Under the pieces are notes generated by a model that worked only from the letters and a program-made list of their open reading frames with translations, ran no database searches and was not told where the DNA came from. Made by a program: the position numbers and the translations under genes. A stretch of DNA of 32,726 nucleotides from Dokdonella_A sp937902695 (GTDB taxonomy: Bacteria > Pseudomonadota > Gammaproteobacteria > Xanthomonadales > Rhodanobacteraceae). Where the stretch lies: assembly GCA_048498135.1 (NCBI GenBank), contig JBEHYO010000040.1, positions 1 through 32,726 on the forward strand, in the 5' to 3' direction. Positions 15,511 to 23,181 of the stretch are shown here, piece by piece (position 1 is the first letter of the stretch; the number at the start of each line of letters is the position of its first letter).

Positions 15511-16746
15511 TCAAAGGAACAGGTTCGTCAGGTCGAGGCCATACGCGTTGCGGTCGAGCGCGCGCACGATGAAGCTCGGCTCGCCGCTGTCGGACGCCGA
15601 GGTTTGCATCATGAGGTCGAACGTCGGCAGGCGCGGATCGAACGTCTTGTCGGCGGTGGTCAGCACCATGATGCGCGGCCGCAGGCGCCGTGCCTGGTTC
15701 TGCGCCATGACCACGGCCACCTCGCCCGTGCTGAGCTCGACGAGCGAGCCCGTCGGGTATACGCCGAGGCAGCTCATGAACTGCTCGACGAGCTCGGCCT
15801 GGAACAGCGTGTTGCGCGAAAGATAGAGCTGCTGAAGCGCCGCGTGCTGCGCGAGTGCCTTGCGATAGGGCCGGTCATTGGTCATCGCGTCGAACGCGTC
15901 GACGATGCCCGCGATGCGGCCGAGCAGCGGGATCTGCGCGCCGGCGAGATGGTTCGGATAGCCCGATCCGTCGTCGCGCTCGTGATGCGTCGCGACGACG
16001 CTCTGCACGGCGTCGCTCGTGATGCCGGAATCGGCGAGGACCTTGAGGCCGGTCGCGACATGCGTGCGCACGGCCGACCACTCCGCAGCGTCGAGCGCGC
16101 CATTTCGCATCAGCAGGGCATCGGGCAGCACGGCCTTGCCGATGTCCATCAGCAACGCGCCGGTCGAAAGCTCGTTGAGGATCGGCGCCGGAAATCCGAG
16201 GTGACGCCCGAACGCGGCCGCGAGCGCGCAGCAGCTGATCGCGTGGCCGTACGAATACGAATCGCGCTTGCGCAGCGACTCGAACCAGAAGAACGCGTCG
16301 CGGCTGCGCATGACGCTCTTGACGATCGGCGCGACCGCTTCGTCGATCGCGGCGGCCGAGGGCGGACGGCCGGCGCGCACGTCGTCGAGCACGCTCTCGA
16401 CGAGGCGCGCCGCGTTCTCGTGCGCGACGCGCGCGAGCGGCAGCTCTTCCTCGATCGTGCTGCTGTCGGAGTAGCTGACCGTGTTGCGCAGCGCGGCGGG
16501 ATCGCGCGTGCCGGGCGGAGCGCGGCGCCGGAGCACGTCGGCCGTGATGCTGCGCTCGGTGTCGATGAACACGTGCCGACACAGGCGCGCCAGCTCGCGC
16601 ACCTCGTCGTCCGTCTCGATCAGGAAGCCCTGCAGCGGGAACGGCGTTTCCGTCCAGGGGCGATCGAGGCGGCAGACGTACATGCCGGCAGCGAGGTCGC
16701 GCACGTCGACCTTGCGCTCCTCGATCTCTGTCGTGACGAGCTTCAT
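15511..16746 (-). CDS. HD-GYP domain protein with N-terminal DUF3391
   Basis: This 411-residue protein has an N-terminal DUF3391 (about residues 10-130; VDVRDLAAGMYVCRLDRPW then PFPLQGFLI) and an HD-GYP domain (about 160-340). Conserved pieces are YSYGHAISCCALA, VVATHHERDDGSGYP (the HHE and GYP elements) and GIVDAFDAMTNDRPYR. The first His of the HD pair is missing: the usual LLHDIGK reads LLMDIGK (ATG codon), while the Asp is kept. The His-Asp pair normally binds the metal cluster, so activity may be altered or lost. It precedes the EAL gene in the same strand and operon. A weak ribosome binding site leaves the ATG at 16746 as the best but not certain start. Confidence 0.93.
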   Translation of the reverse strand: MKLVTTEIEERKVDVRDLAAGMYVCRLDRPWTETPFPLQGFLIETDDEVRELARLCRHVFIDTERSITADVLRRRAPPGTRDPAALRNTVSYSDSSTIEEELPLARVAHENAARLVESVLDDVRAGRPPSAAAIDEAVAPIVKSVMRSRDAFFWFESLRKRDSYSYGHAISCCALAAAFGRHLGFPAPILNELSTGALLMDIGKAVLPDALLMRNGALDAAEWSAVRTHVATGLKVLADSGITSDAVQSVVATHHERDDGSGYPNHLAGAQIPLLGRIAGIVDAFDAMTNDRPYRKALAQHAALQQLYLSRNTLFQAELVEQFMSCLGVYPTGSLVELSTGEVAVVMAQNQARRLRPRIMVLTTADKTFDPRLPTFDLMMQTSASDSGEPSFIVRALDRNAYGLDLTNLFL

Positions 16747-16983
16747 GCGCAGCCGGTCACCGAACGCGGACGTTCTTCACGGTCACTCCGATTTTTGCGC
16801 CGCAGCCGGGCGGTTCCATCTGCCGACCACGCGGAGCGGATCCCCCGCGGCTAAGGTAACCGAAATGGCCGTCGAGAATGCTCCCGCGGCCCGAACGACA
16901 AGCGCCGGGGCGGCGGCGCCGTCGCGGATCGCGCGGCCGAGCCCGCCGCGATCGGCGCGCCGAATCGGGAATCCGGTCGTCCG
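16747..16983. other. Intergenic region upstream of the HD-GYP/EAL operon
   Basis: This 237-base stretch separates the start of the HD-GYP gene from the stop of the beta-helix gene; both lie on the minus strand. It should hold the operon promoter, but I could not pick a convincing -35/-10 pair, and no clear T-run terminator is seen at the end of the beta-helix gene. Confidence 0.35.
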
Positions 16984-18744
16984 CTATTCGAACCCGTCGG
17001 CGAAGATCGCGTCCGGCGCTGCCTGCAGCTCGAACGCGCCGATGTCCGTTGCCGCGCCGGCGACGCGGACGTAGCTGCCCCCGCGCTGGTCGCTCGGAAG
17101 GTCGAACGCGTTATCGCCGGTGTCGATCGCCGGGCTGTCGGAGAGCAGCGCGTGCGTCAGCGTCGGGCCGCCGTTGTCGGCGAGCGGGCCGAGCCGCGGA
17201 TCGCCGATGAGCGTGCCCTCGGGCAGTGCGACGTTGGCCGAACCGATCAGGTCGTGGGCGCCGTCGATCGCGTGCACGGTGACGATGTCCTCCGACGTGG
17301 CGCCGGCCGGAACATGGTTGCCGGCGACGATCGTGCTCGCGACCGTGAACGGATAGCCCGATCCGTCGGCGGCGTCGGCGATGCCCGAGCCTTCGGGCGC
17401 GGTGTTGTCCGTGACCGTCGCGTTCGCGAGCGCGAGCGCGCCGCGGTTGCGCGTGTAGAGACCGCCGCCGCGGACGTCGGCGGAATTTCCCGAGATGGTC
17501 GAGTTCGCGATGGTCATCGTCTTCGGCGACCACGTGCCGAGTCCGCCGCCGCCGCCGACCGTGTACGCGCCGGGCTCGCCGTCGACGATCGCGGCGTTGC
17601 CGCTGATCGTCGAATCGCTGATGGACGACGCCGGCACGCTGCCGCGCGGAATCGTCATGACGTAGACGCCGCCGCCGCCGATCGCGCTCGTATAGGTATA
17701 GGCGCCGCTCGGCCCGATGCCGGGCGTGCCGTGCACTTCGTTGCCGGATACGGTGCTGCCGGTCATGATCACGGTGTTCGGCGTGCCGACGCCGGCGCCC
17801 TTCGCGTAGGCGATCTTCGCGCCGGCGACATGGGCGACGACGTTGCTGACGCGGCTCTGGTCGAGCACGACGCCGTAGAAGCCGAAGATGCCGCCGCCGA
17901 GCATGCCGCTGAATGCAGCGACGCTGGTCGCGGAAACCGTCGCGCCGTCGATCGTGCTGCGCGTGAGGTAACCCGCTTTCGTGTAGACCGCGCCGCCGTA
18001 GATCGTCGCGGAGATCTCGGTGGCGTCGGCGATCGCGGTCGTGCCGGTGATCGCGCTGTCGGTCATGTAGAGCGCGCCCTGCGTGTCGATGGCGGCGCCG
18101 AAGACGCTCCAGCCGCTGGCGCTGCAGTTTTCGATCGCCGACGAGGTCAGCGTGACGCTGCTCCGCGACAGCACGCAGGCGCCGGGCGCGAGGCCGCCGT
18201 AGATGCCGGGGCCGCTGTAGACGTACGAGCCGTTCCGGAGCGTGAGGCCTTCGATCGTCAGCATGCCGTAGCCTTGCTGTTCGAGGACGCGGCTCGCGTT
18301 GTTGCCGTCGATGGCGAGCTGGTCGGCGCCGGGGCCGACGAGCGTCAGCTCGTCGACCGTGCTGACGAGGCCCGTGTCGAGCGTGATCGCGCTGCAGGTG
18401 AGCGCGCCGAGGTCGATGACGTCGCCGGACACCGCGTTGGTGACGGCTTCGCGCAGCGAGCCGGCGCCGCTGTCCTCGCAGGTCGTCACCGGAATCGTGC
18501 CGGCCGGGCGGTTCGGCGCGATCGGTGCCGGGATCCCGCGATGGCGCAGCTGGCGGTCGAGCGCCTCGCGCTGGTCGCCGAAGCGGAGCGCGTTCCGGAC
18601 CGCGGGGGGCGCGTCGGTGCGGATCGACGGCGCGGCAGAGACGGTGGATCCGGCGAGGCCGCTGCCGAGGGCAAGCGCGAGACCGGCAGCCAGCGGCGCC
18701 TTGATGAATGCGTGACGCCAATTCGATGCGGAGCGGACGTTCAT
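16984..18744 (-). CDS. Secreted parallel beta-helix protein with choice-of-anchor Q domain and FADGFE tail
   Basis: The protein is 586 residues from the ATG at 18744 (MNVRSASNWRHAF), which has AAGGAAGG upstream; an extension to 18972 adds 76 residues with no domain and is rejected. Residues 1-37 are a signal peptide with a hydrophobic core AGLALALGSGLAG. The body has repeated short Ser/Thr/Gly turns such as NSTISGNSA, STIDGATVSA and GGGGVYVM, typical of a right-handed beta-helix (polymorphic outer membrane protein/pectate lyase-like). About residues 510-570 form a choice-of-anchor Q type end: LGPLADNGGPTLTHALL, DSPAIDTGD, DIGAFEL. The last nine residues are DAIFADGFE. The tail is shared by two other secreted proteins here. 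Surface location is inferred; substrate unknown. Confidence 0.9.
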   Translation of the reverse strand: MNVRSASNWRHAFIKAPLAAGLALALGSGLAGSTVSAAPSIRTDAPPAVRNALRFGDQREALDRQLRHRGIPAPIAPNRPAGTIPVTTCEDSGAGSLREAVTNAVSGDVIDLGALTCSAITLDTGLVSTVDELTLVGPGADQLAIDGNNASRVLEQQGYGMLTIEGLTLRNGSYVYSGPGIYGGLAPGACVLSRSSVTLTSSAIENCSASGWSVFGAAIDTQGALYMTDSAITGTTAIADATEISATIYGGAVYTKAGYLTRSTIDGATVSATSVAAFSGMLGGGIFGFYGVVLDQSRVSNVVAHVAGAKIAYAKGAGVGTPNTVIMTGSTVSGNEVHGTPGIGPSGAYTYTSAIGGGGVYVMTIPRGSVPASSISDSTISGNAAIVDGEPGAYTVGGGGGLGTWSPKTMTIANSTISGNSADVRGGGLYTRNRGALALANATVTDNTAPEGSGIADAADGSGYPFTVASTIVAGNHVPAGATSEDIVTVHAIDGAHDLIGSANVALPEGTLIGDPRLGPLADNGGPTLTHALLSDSPAIDTGDNAFDLPSDQRGGSYVRVAGAATDIGAFELQAAPDAIFADGFE

Positions 18745-19014
18745 GAGCCTTCCTTCGGACAATGCGCCGGATTGGAGCAGAGGCGTGCCGCGGAAGGCTT
18801 GATGTTTTCCTGACGTGATCGCGATCTTTGCTGATTCGGCCGCGGCGAATCGCGTCTGGCGCCGATCGCGCCTCGCACCGACTCCCGCTCCTGTCGCGAA
18901 GGGAGAACAGCGGCGCGGACGCCCGAAGGCGCCGCGCTGGCAGGGCAGCCTACCGAAGGAGAAGTTCTGCAAACGGCTCGAACGAGCCCGTCGCGATTCT
19001 ATGCCTGAACGTAT
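18745..19014. other. Intergenic region between receiver gene and beta-helix gene
   Basis: These 270 bases lie downstream of the receiver gene and upstream of the beta-helix gene, both minus strand. No gene was found. It must hold the beta-helix promoter, but no strong promoter box was found. Confidence 0.35.
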
Positions 19015-19374
19015 CTATGCGCCCGCCGCTTCGCCGATCGCCGCCAGGAGCTCATCGATCGTGCATGGCTTGCGAACGGCGGCGACGGCACCGGTCGATT
19101 CCTGTGCGGCCGCGAGCACGCCCGACGGCTGACCCGACAGGATGATGACCGGCGGCAGACGCTCGCCGAGGCCCTGCATGCGCCGGATCATCGACTCGCC
19201 GCGCGTCGCTCCAAGATCGAGATCGAGGAGCACGATGTCGTAGCGGCGCTCGAGGAGCGCGGCGATGCCGCTTTCCGTGGTCGGTACGCGACGCACGTCG
19301 TGCCCGCTGACTTTCAGGGCGTCGCCGATCAGCGCGGCGAAGACATGGTCATCGTCGATCATCAGAATCTGCAT
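19015..19374 (-). CDS. Stand-alone response-regulator receiver domain
   Basis: The protein is 119 residues from the ATG at 19374 (MQILMIDDDHVF), with AAGGAAGG 8 bases upstream; a longer frame to 19536 adds 54 residues that look like non-coding translation. It is one CheY-like receiver only: acidic pocket IDDD at about residues 6-9, phospho-acceptor Asp in IVLLDLDLG at about 51, Ser/Thr switch in VIILSGQ and Lys in AVRKP at about 104. No output domain follows, so it works by phosphotransfer or protein contact. No kinase gene is near. It is a single gene between the beta-helix gene and the DoxX-like gene, all on the minus strand. Confidence 0.92.
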   Translation of the reverse strand: MQILMIDDDHVFAALIGDALKVSGHDVRRVPTTESGIAALLERRYDIVLLDLDLGATRGESMIRRMQGLGERLPPVIILSGQPSGVLAAAQESTGAVAAVRKPCTIDELLAAIGEAAGA

Positions 19375-19596
19375 CGCGACCTTCCTTGAACGACGGCGAG
19401 CCAGGAGCGGATTGTAGGTGCAAGCGCCGTCCTGGCGCTCGGCGACGTGCTTTCCGAGTCCGGTCAGCGGCGCAGAGGCGCCGGCGTTCCGAGGTATCGC
19501 AATCCGGCCGGTGCTGCCCAGACCGGGTCCGGGCACGGTCGACGGCCGCAGTGGTTCAAGGCGGCGCTCGGAAAGGCACGACGGAGCGATCGCAGC

Positions 19597-20259
19597 TCAC
19601 GCGGTGACGCGACGAGCGGCGAGCGCGCACGCGAGCGACGCCAGCAGAAGCGCAGCGCCGAACCATGGCAGCAGCATCAGGAACGGAATCGCGAGCACGA
19701 GCGCGGCAAGCGCCCAGCTTTGCGGGCCGTGCACGGGCTCGGGTTTCGGGGCGTGCGTCAGCCGGGCGATCAGGTGATCGAGGCTGAGGCGCCCGCCGCC
19801 CGAGAAAATCAGCGGCAGCAGCATGACCGCGAACAGCAGCGGCAGCTTGAAGTTTCCGTGCCCCATGTCCGTGATCGCGTAGCCCTTCGCGAGATCGCTC
19901 CACATCGTGAGCATGCTCGGCCAGTGCACGGCGGCGGTCGCCACGAAGGTCAGGAAAAGCAGCACGAAGGCGAACAGGCGCGTGCCGAGCCCGATCCACA
20001 GCATCAGCGCACCGCCGAGCTCGAACCAGGTCGCGATCGACCAGCTCAACGACGCCGGGATCACGTCGAACGGAAACGGAAAGCGCGACTGGATGTCGGC
20101 GAACCAGTTGTCGCCGTAGAGCTTTTCCGTGCCCGATTCCCAGAACTCCCAGCCCATGATGAGCCGGAGGATCAGCGGCGGCAGCGTCTCGCCAGCCGCA
20201 TCCAGCCGTGCCGTCAACGATTGCCACGAGGCTGCGATGCTGGTCGCGATCGGTCGCAT
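19597..20259 (-). CDS. DoxX-like membrane protein
   Basis: This 220-residue inner-membrane protein contains LILRLIMGWEFWESGTEKLYG, the first membrane segment and GxxKL-type turn of the DoxX family (PF07681), then FELGGALMLWIGLGTRLFAF, a long hydrophobic TM3-TM4 pair, and a further C-terminal hydrophobic pair (WALAALVLAIPFLMLLPWFGAALL). DoxX proteins are found with quinone-dependent oxidation or redox defence, but roles vary. The ATG at 20259 is preceded by a GGGGGG ribosome binding site. The insertion between TM1 and TM2 (about 30 residues) is longer than in minimal DoxX. It is 103 bases downstream of the RRM gene on the same strand and could be in its operon. Confidence 0.85.
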   Translation of the reverse strand: MRPIATSIAASWQSLTARLDAAGETLPPLILRLIMGWEFWESGTEKLYGDNWFADIQSRFPFPFDVIPASLSWSIATWFELGGALMLWIGLGTRLFAFVLLFLTFVATAAVHWPSMLTMWSDLAKGYAITDMGHGNFKLPLLFAVMLLPLIFSGGGRLSLDHLIARLTHAPKPEPVHGPQSWALAALVLAIPFLMLLPWFGAALLLASLACALAARRVTA

Positions 20260-20362
20260 GGGGTCCCCCCGAGTGCCATGAACGGGAGGAAGACCGATCT
20301 TCGCGACCGATCATTTCAAACGGGTGGGTCGGTCGTCGGCGGCTGGAGCAGGAACCGCGCTC

Positions 20363-20626
20363 TCAGTGGCGGCGACGCCGCGGCGCGTGCTCGTTGAACA
20401 GCGCGACCCGGATCATTTCTCCGGAATGCGCCGTGCCGTTGAGCGCGGCGATCGCGTTCCGTGCGGAATGGCCTTCCATCTTCAGCTCGGCGAAGCCCTT
20501 GCACTCGCCGCTGAAGAGATCCTTCGCCATGCGCATTTCGAAGACGCGCCCGAAGGGTTCGAACAACTGCTGCAATGCGGTTTCGGTCATCGATCGCGGC
20601 AAGCCGCGCACGTTCAAGGTCAGCAT
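20363..20626 (-). CDS. Small RNA-binding protein with one RRM
   Basis: This 87-residue protein is a single RNA-recognition motif. RNP2 is LNVRGLPRSM at residues 3-12, RNP1 is CKGFAELKM at about 42-50 (usually KGFGFVxM), and the C-terminal tail is basic (HAPRRRRH). It probably binds single-stranded RNA in the cytoplasm; bacterial single-RRM proteins of this length are mostly linked to cold or stress responses and ribosome-associated functions. The start ATG at 20626 has GGAG 6-7 bases upstream. It is 30 bases after an unknown gene on the same strand, so they likely share a transcript. Targets unknown. Confidence 0.9.
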   Translation of the reverse strand: MLTLNVRGLPRSMTETALQQLFEPFGRVFEMRMAKDLFSGECKGFAELKMEGHSARNAIAALNGTAHSGEMIRVALFNEHAPRRRRH

Positions 20627-20656
20627 CGTCTGCTCCGGAAATCTCGAAAGGGAACC

Positions 20657-21004
20657 TCAGCGGCGGCTGTTGGGCTTCGCCTTCGGAGTCGGCGGCGGCA
20701 TCGGCTCGACCCCATTGAGGATGACCCGCAGATCGACGCTCGCCTGATTCGAGCCGCTCCCGTCGAGATCGAGCCAGCCCATGATCTTGCGCTTGAGCGA
20801 ATCGCTGTTCACGTAGATCTCGCCGTCGAGCTGCGGCGGGCGCTCGGTGCTGCAGAGCTTGCGGTCGAACCTGAGCAGGCTCGTCCCCGGACGACGCCAG
20901 GGCTCGGCTGGAAACCATTTGTGGACCAGAACGCTGTCCAGTTTCACGGTGACGGAATCGTCCGTGATCTCGGTGCAGCGACCCATGCCGACATCGAAGG
21001 ACAT
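20657..21004 (-). CDS. Hypothetical protein (115 aa)
   Basis: I do not recognise this protein. It is 115 residues from an ATG with AGGAGC 8 bases upstream, which argues that it is a real gene. It has MSFDVGMGRCTEITDDSVTVKL and LHRVHK-like beta strands, then LDGEIYVNSDSLKRKIMGWL and a Pro-rich C-terminal tail ending PKAKPNSRR. There are two cysteines (GRC and KLCS) and no membrane segment or signal peptide. It is 30 bases upstream of the RRM gene in the same direction. A palindromic site lies 130 bases upstream. The conserved-looking frame and its ribosome binding site, not homology, support the call. Confidence 0.6.
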   Translation of the reverse strand: MSFDVGMGRCTEITDDSVTVKLDSVLVHKWFPAEPWRRPGTSLLRFDRKLCSTERPPQLDGEIYVNSDSLKRKIMGWLDLDGSGSNQASVDLRVILNGVEPMPPPTPKAKPNSRR

Positions 21005-21133
21005 CGAGGTGCTCCTGATAGGCGCGAGAGCAAGACCGGCCTCACGGTGCGCCGGTTCACGTCACAGCGGGAAATGATGTGGCGGCCACTTTGGAGAACA
21101 TGGCCGGAAGAAGGCGCAAAGGATACGCCGGTT

Positions 21134-21145
21134 TACGTTAACGTA
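21134..21145. promoter_or_regulatory. Perfect 12-base palindrome, candidate operator
   Basis: TACGTTAACGTA is a perfect palindrome, AT-richer than its surroundings, and lies 130 bases upstream of the 115-aa gene (minus) and directly beside the inverted repeat at 21147. The spacing and symmetry resemble a dimeric regulator site; the motif ACGTTAACGT recalls MerR-type LiuR operators, but I am not certain of that comparison. No regulator gene is adjacent. Confidence 0.35.
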
Positions 21146-21146
21146 G

Positions 21147-21177
21147 CGTTGACGGCCGCGTAGACGCGGTCAACGGG
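21147..21177. repeat. Inverted repeat with 7-base outer arms
   Basis: CGTTGAC and GTCAACG flank an inner CCGCG-TAGA-CGCGG; the arms pair with a 3-base bulge on one side. This makes a stable hairpin in RNA of either strand. There is no T-run, so it may be an operator or a degraded terminator. Confidence 0.4.
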
Positions 21178-21258
21178 GCTCCATTATCGTCGAAATCCGG
21201 CCTTCCGCCTAGGGCCGCGCCGCCGTGCCCGCTGCCGCGAGGCCATTCATCGCCGTTC

Positions 21259-21629
21259 GTGCAACACGCGTCGGCGACGGCGGGGCGATATCGAGTCGAC
21301 TTCGACGGCATCATCAATGGCGCCGCCGACGCCAACGGCGTTGCGAGCGATAGCGCCGTCGTCGTCGCCGCAAACCGAAAGCGAGCTCGACCTCGAACAC
21401 GTTGTCCTGCCGGACAAATCACCAGCAGGTTTTTTTTTGGTTCTTCGCGGACAGCGCGGTCGACGGCGTGTCCACGCTTCGCGTTTGCCTGATGGCGCGC
21501 AACAGAACGAGCACGTCGCTGATCGCCGTCGTCGAAGGCGGCGCCCCGGTCACCGGCACGATCAACATCTCTGCGACGCCGGTTCGATTCGCAGGCACGA
21601 ACGCGCTTCGCGCTGTTAGGCGCCCGTGA
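21259..21629 (+). pseudogene. Possible frameshifted gene remnant around a poly-T tract
   Basis: Protein-like stretches appear in three successive plus-strand frames: DFDGIINGAADANGVASDSA before about 21378, ELDLEHVVLPDKSPAG about 21386-21430, then FADSAVDGVSTLRVCL and VVEGGAPVTGTINISATPV after the 9-T run (21430-21438) to a stop at 21627-21629. GC-rich third positions switch frame with these stretches, as expected for a gene carrying two frameshifts. The run of nine T is an obvious slippage site. I do not recognise the family, and short protein-like stretches can arise by chance in GC-rich DNA. Confidence 0.25.
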
Positions 21630-21754
21630 GTTCAGGTCGCGTACCGCTGCAACGGCGCACTGTGCACGCCTGCAGTCGTGTCGTATCCGCTGCAGGTCGC
21701 CTGCCACGCGCAAACCGCCGCGCAGTCCTCTACAAAAAGCAATCGGAGATTTCC

Positions 21755-22165
21755 ATGTACTCACGACTGAGGATCATTCCTCGCGTGGCGACCGTCGTCG
21801 CCCTCTCGCTGGCTTCGGCTTATGCATTCGCCCAGACGCCGCCGGCAACGGCTGCCGCGACGACGTCCAAGGCGGCGGATAACACCCGCGTCAACGTGCG
21901 CGACAGAAACGATGCCGCGTTGACGCCGACCGATCAGCCGAACGACGCCGCGGACATCAAGGTGGCCGCCGCAGTGCGGCACTCGATCACGGCCGAGAGG
22001 TCGCTTTCGACGCTTGCGCACAACGTCAAGCTCGTCGCGTCGGCGGGCGTGGTCACGCTGCGCGGCCCTGTCGCGAGCGCGGCCGAAAAAGCCAAGGTCG
22101 AACAGCTCGCATCCGCGGCGCCCGGCGTCACCCGCGTGCGCAATGAACTCGATATCAAGCAGTAA
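21755..22165 (+). CDS. Periplasmic BON-domain protein (OsmY-like)
   Basis: The protein is 136 residues from the ATG at 21755, with GGAG 6-7 bases upstream; an extension to 21626 is rejected. Residues 1-26 (MYSRLRIIPRVATVVALSLASAYAFAQ) are a signal peptide cut after AFA. A BON domain (bacterial OsmY and nodulation) spans about 65-135: AVRHSITAERSLSTLAHNVKL, ASAGVVTLRGPVASAAEKAKVE and PGVTRVRNELDI, with the conserved Gly-Val-Val-x-Leu-x-Gly core. BON proteins bind phospholipid or stabilise envelopes and are often stress-induced. It is the first of four plus-strand genes that look like a stress cluster; the next begins 18 bases after its stop. Confidence 0.9.
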   Translation: MYSRLRIIPRVATVVALSLASAYAFAQTPPATAAATTSKAADNTRVNVRDRNDAALTPTDQPNDAADIKVAAAVRHSITAERSLSTLAHNVKLVASAGVVTLRGPVASAAEKAKVEQLASAAPGVTRVRNELDIKQ

Positions 22166-22183
22166 GACCTCCAGGAGATTCGC

Positions 22184-22708
22184 ATGAACGCATCCATCTA
22201 TTGCACCGCCAAGACCGAGCCGCAGGCCGAAAGCATCATCGACGCGCTCAAGCGCGCGAGCTTCAGCAACAACGACATCTCCGCGCTGTTGCCCGACAAG
22301 CGCGGCACGAAGGATTTCGCGCACGAGCACAACACCAAGGCGCCCGAAGGCGCGACGACCGGCGGCGTCGCCGGTCTCGGCGTCGGCGCGGCGGTAGGCT
22401 GGCTCGCAGGCATCGGCGCACTCGCCATTCCCGGCGTCGGCCCGTTCATCGCCGCAGGTCCGATCATGGCGGCGCTCGGTGGAGCTGCCGTCGGATCGGC
22501 GACCGGCGGCGTGATCGGCGGGCTCGTCGGCATGGGCATTCCCGAGTTCGAGGCCAAGCGCTACGACTCGAAGATCCGCTCGGGAAACATCCTGATCTCC
22601 GTGCACACCGAAGACAGCAAGCAGCGCGACGTTGCGCGCGAGATCTTCAAGCAGCACGACGCCGAAGACATCTCGTCCGGCTCCGAGGCCAGCGCGAAGT
22701 CTGCGTAA
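22184..22708 (+). CDS. YflT-like general stress protein with glycine-rich membrane-like core
   Basis: This 174-residue protein has an N-terminal YflT/GspM-type beta-alpha unit (about residues 1-40: IYCTAKTEPQAESIIDALKRASF then NDISALLPD), a long Gly/Ala-rich hydrophobic core (about 60-120: GGVAGLGVGAAVGWLAG, PIMAALGGAAVGSATGG) and a C-terminal ferredoxin-like strand-helix (GNILISVHTEDSKQRDVARE). This is the arrangement of 'general stress protein 17M'/low-temperature-induced proteins. It has no signal peptide; the core may insert in a membrane or form an oligomer. AGGAG precedes the ATG. It is co-directional with the BON gene and followed by a hairpin at 22718. Confidence 0.82.
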   Translation: MNASIYCTAKTEPQAESIIDALKRASFSNNDISALLPDKRGTKDFAHEHNTKAPEGATTGGVAGLGVGAAVGWLAGIGALAIPGVGPFIAAGPIMAALGGAAVGSATGGVIGGLVGMGIPEFEAKRYDSKIRSGNILISVHTEDSKQRDVAREIFKQHDAEDISSGSEASAKSA

Positions 22709-22717
22709 GGTGTGATG

Positions 22718-22744
22718 ACGGGCGTCCCGTCGAGGGACGCCCGT
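22718..22744. terminator. Strong hairpin after the YflT-like gene
   Basis: ACGGGCGTCCC-GTCGA-GGGACGCCCGT is a perfect 11-base stem with a 5-base loop, 10 bases after the stop at 22708. No T-run follows, so termination is not assured; it may be an attenuator or RNA-stabilising stem between the second and third genes of the cluster. Confidence 0.65.
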
Positions 22745-22779
22745 TCGATCGTGAGTCAAACATACCTATCCGAGGCCCG

Positions 22780-23160
22780 ATGAAGACTTCAGGAAAGCGC
22801 AAACAACGCGCCGTCGCCAGGCAGGCCATGCAGATCGCCGCCCTGGCGCCTGCGATAGCAACGGCACGGCTTGCACGAGTCGCGACGACGGGAAACTACG
22901 GCGCACTCGGCACGATGGGGGCGGAGAAAGCGACGACGTTCACATCGGCTGCGTTCGGAATGATGTTCGCAGGCGCCGCGGCGTTCGCGAAATCGGCCTT
23001 CGTGATTGCGAATGCGTACTCGCCCTGGGGCGGTACGGCGCGCCAGCGTGTCGCGCGCGTGCAGTCGGCGCTGGCCGACGCATCCGCGGAGGTCGCCCGC
23101 GGCGCGCTGGCGCCCGTGCGCAAGCGCGTCGTCGCCAACTCCAAACGCATTGGCCGCTGA
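22780..23160 (+). CDS. Phasin-like hypothetical protein
   Basis: The protein is 126 residues from the ATG at 22780 with a GAGG upstream. It is Ala-rich and strongly alpha-helical, with a basic N terminus (MKTSGKRKQRAVARQAMQ) and a central block ALGTMGAEKATTFTSAAFGMMFAGAAAFAKSAF that matches the MGxEKxxAFxxSA pattern of polyhydroxyalkanoate granule-associated phasins. It ends in a basic KRVVANSKRIGR tail. Phasins coat storage granules, but no PHA gene is in the window, so the role is uncertain. It lies between the YflT-like and hemerythrin genes. If correct, this would be a stress-type phasin. Confidence 0.6.
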   Translation: MKTSGKRKQRAVARQAMQIAALAPAIATARLARVATTGNYGALGTMGAEKATTFTSAAFGMMFAGAAAFAKSAFVIANAYSPWGGTARQRVARVQSALADASAEVARGALAPVRKRVVANSKRIGR

Positions 23161-23181
23161 TCCCACACAACGGAGCGAGTA

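Larger units (their letters stand above)
21005..21754. other. 750-base intergenic region with no intact gene
   Basis: No complete reading frame with protein-like composition is visible on either strand. It contains the 12-base palindrome TACGTTAACGTA (21134-21145), a strong inverted repeat with CGTTGAC and GTCAACG outer arms (21147-21177), a 9-T tract in GC-rich DNA (21430-21438), and plus-strand remnants in all three frames (21259-21629). The region ends with the promoter and ribosome binding site of the BON-domain gene. Confidence 0.55.

Noticed and set aside
17152..18813. A plus-strand open frame of 553 codons opposite the beta-helix gene.
   Set aside because: Arg/Ala/Asp-rich translation without a domain; the minus-strand gene has signal peptide, repeats and a good ribosome binding site.
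21138..21764. A minus-strand open frame of 208 codons in the gene-poor region.
   Set aside because: Arg/Ala/Asp-rich composition without any domain; no ribosome binding site; it covers the start of the BON gene.
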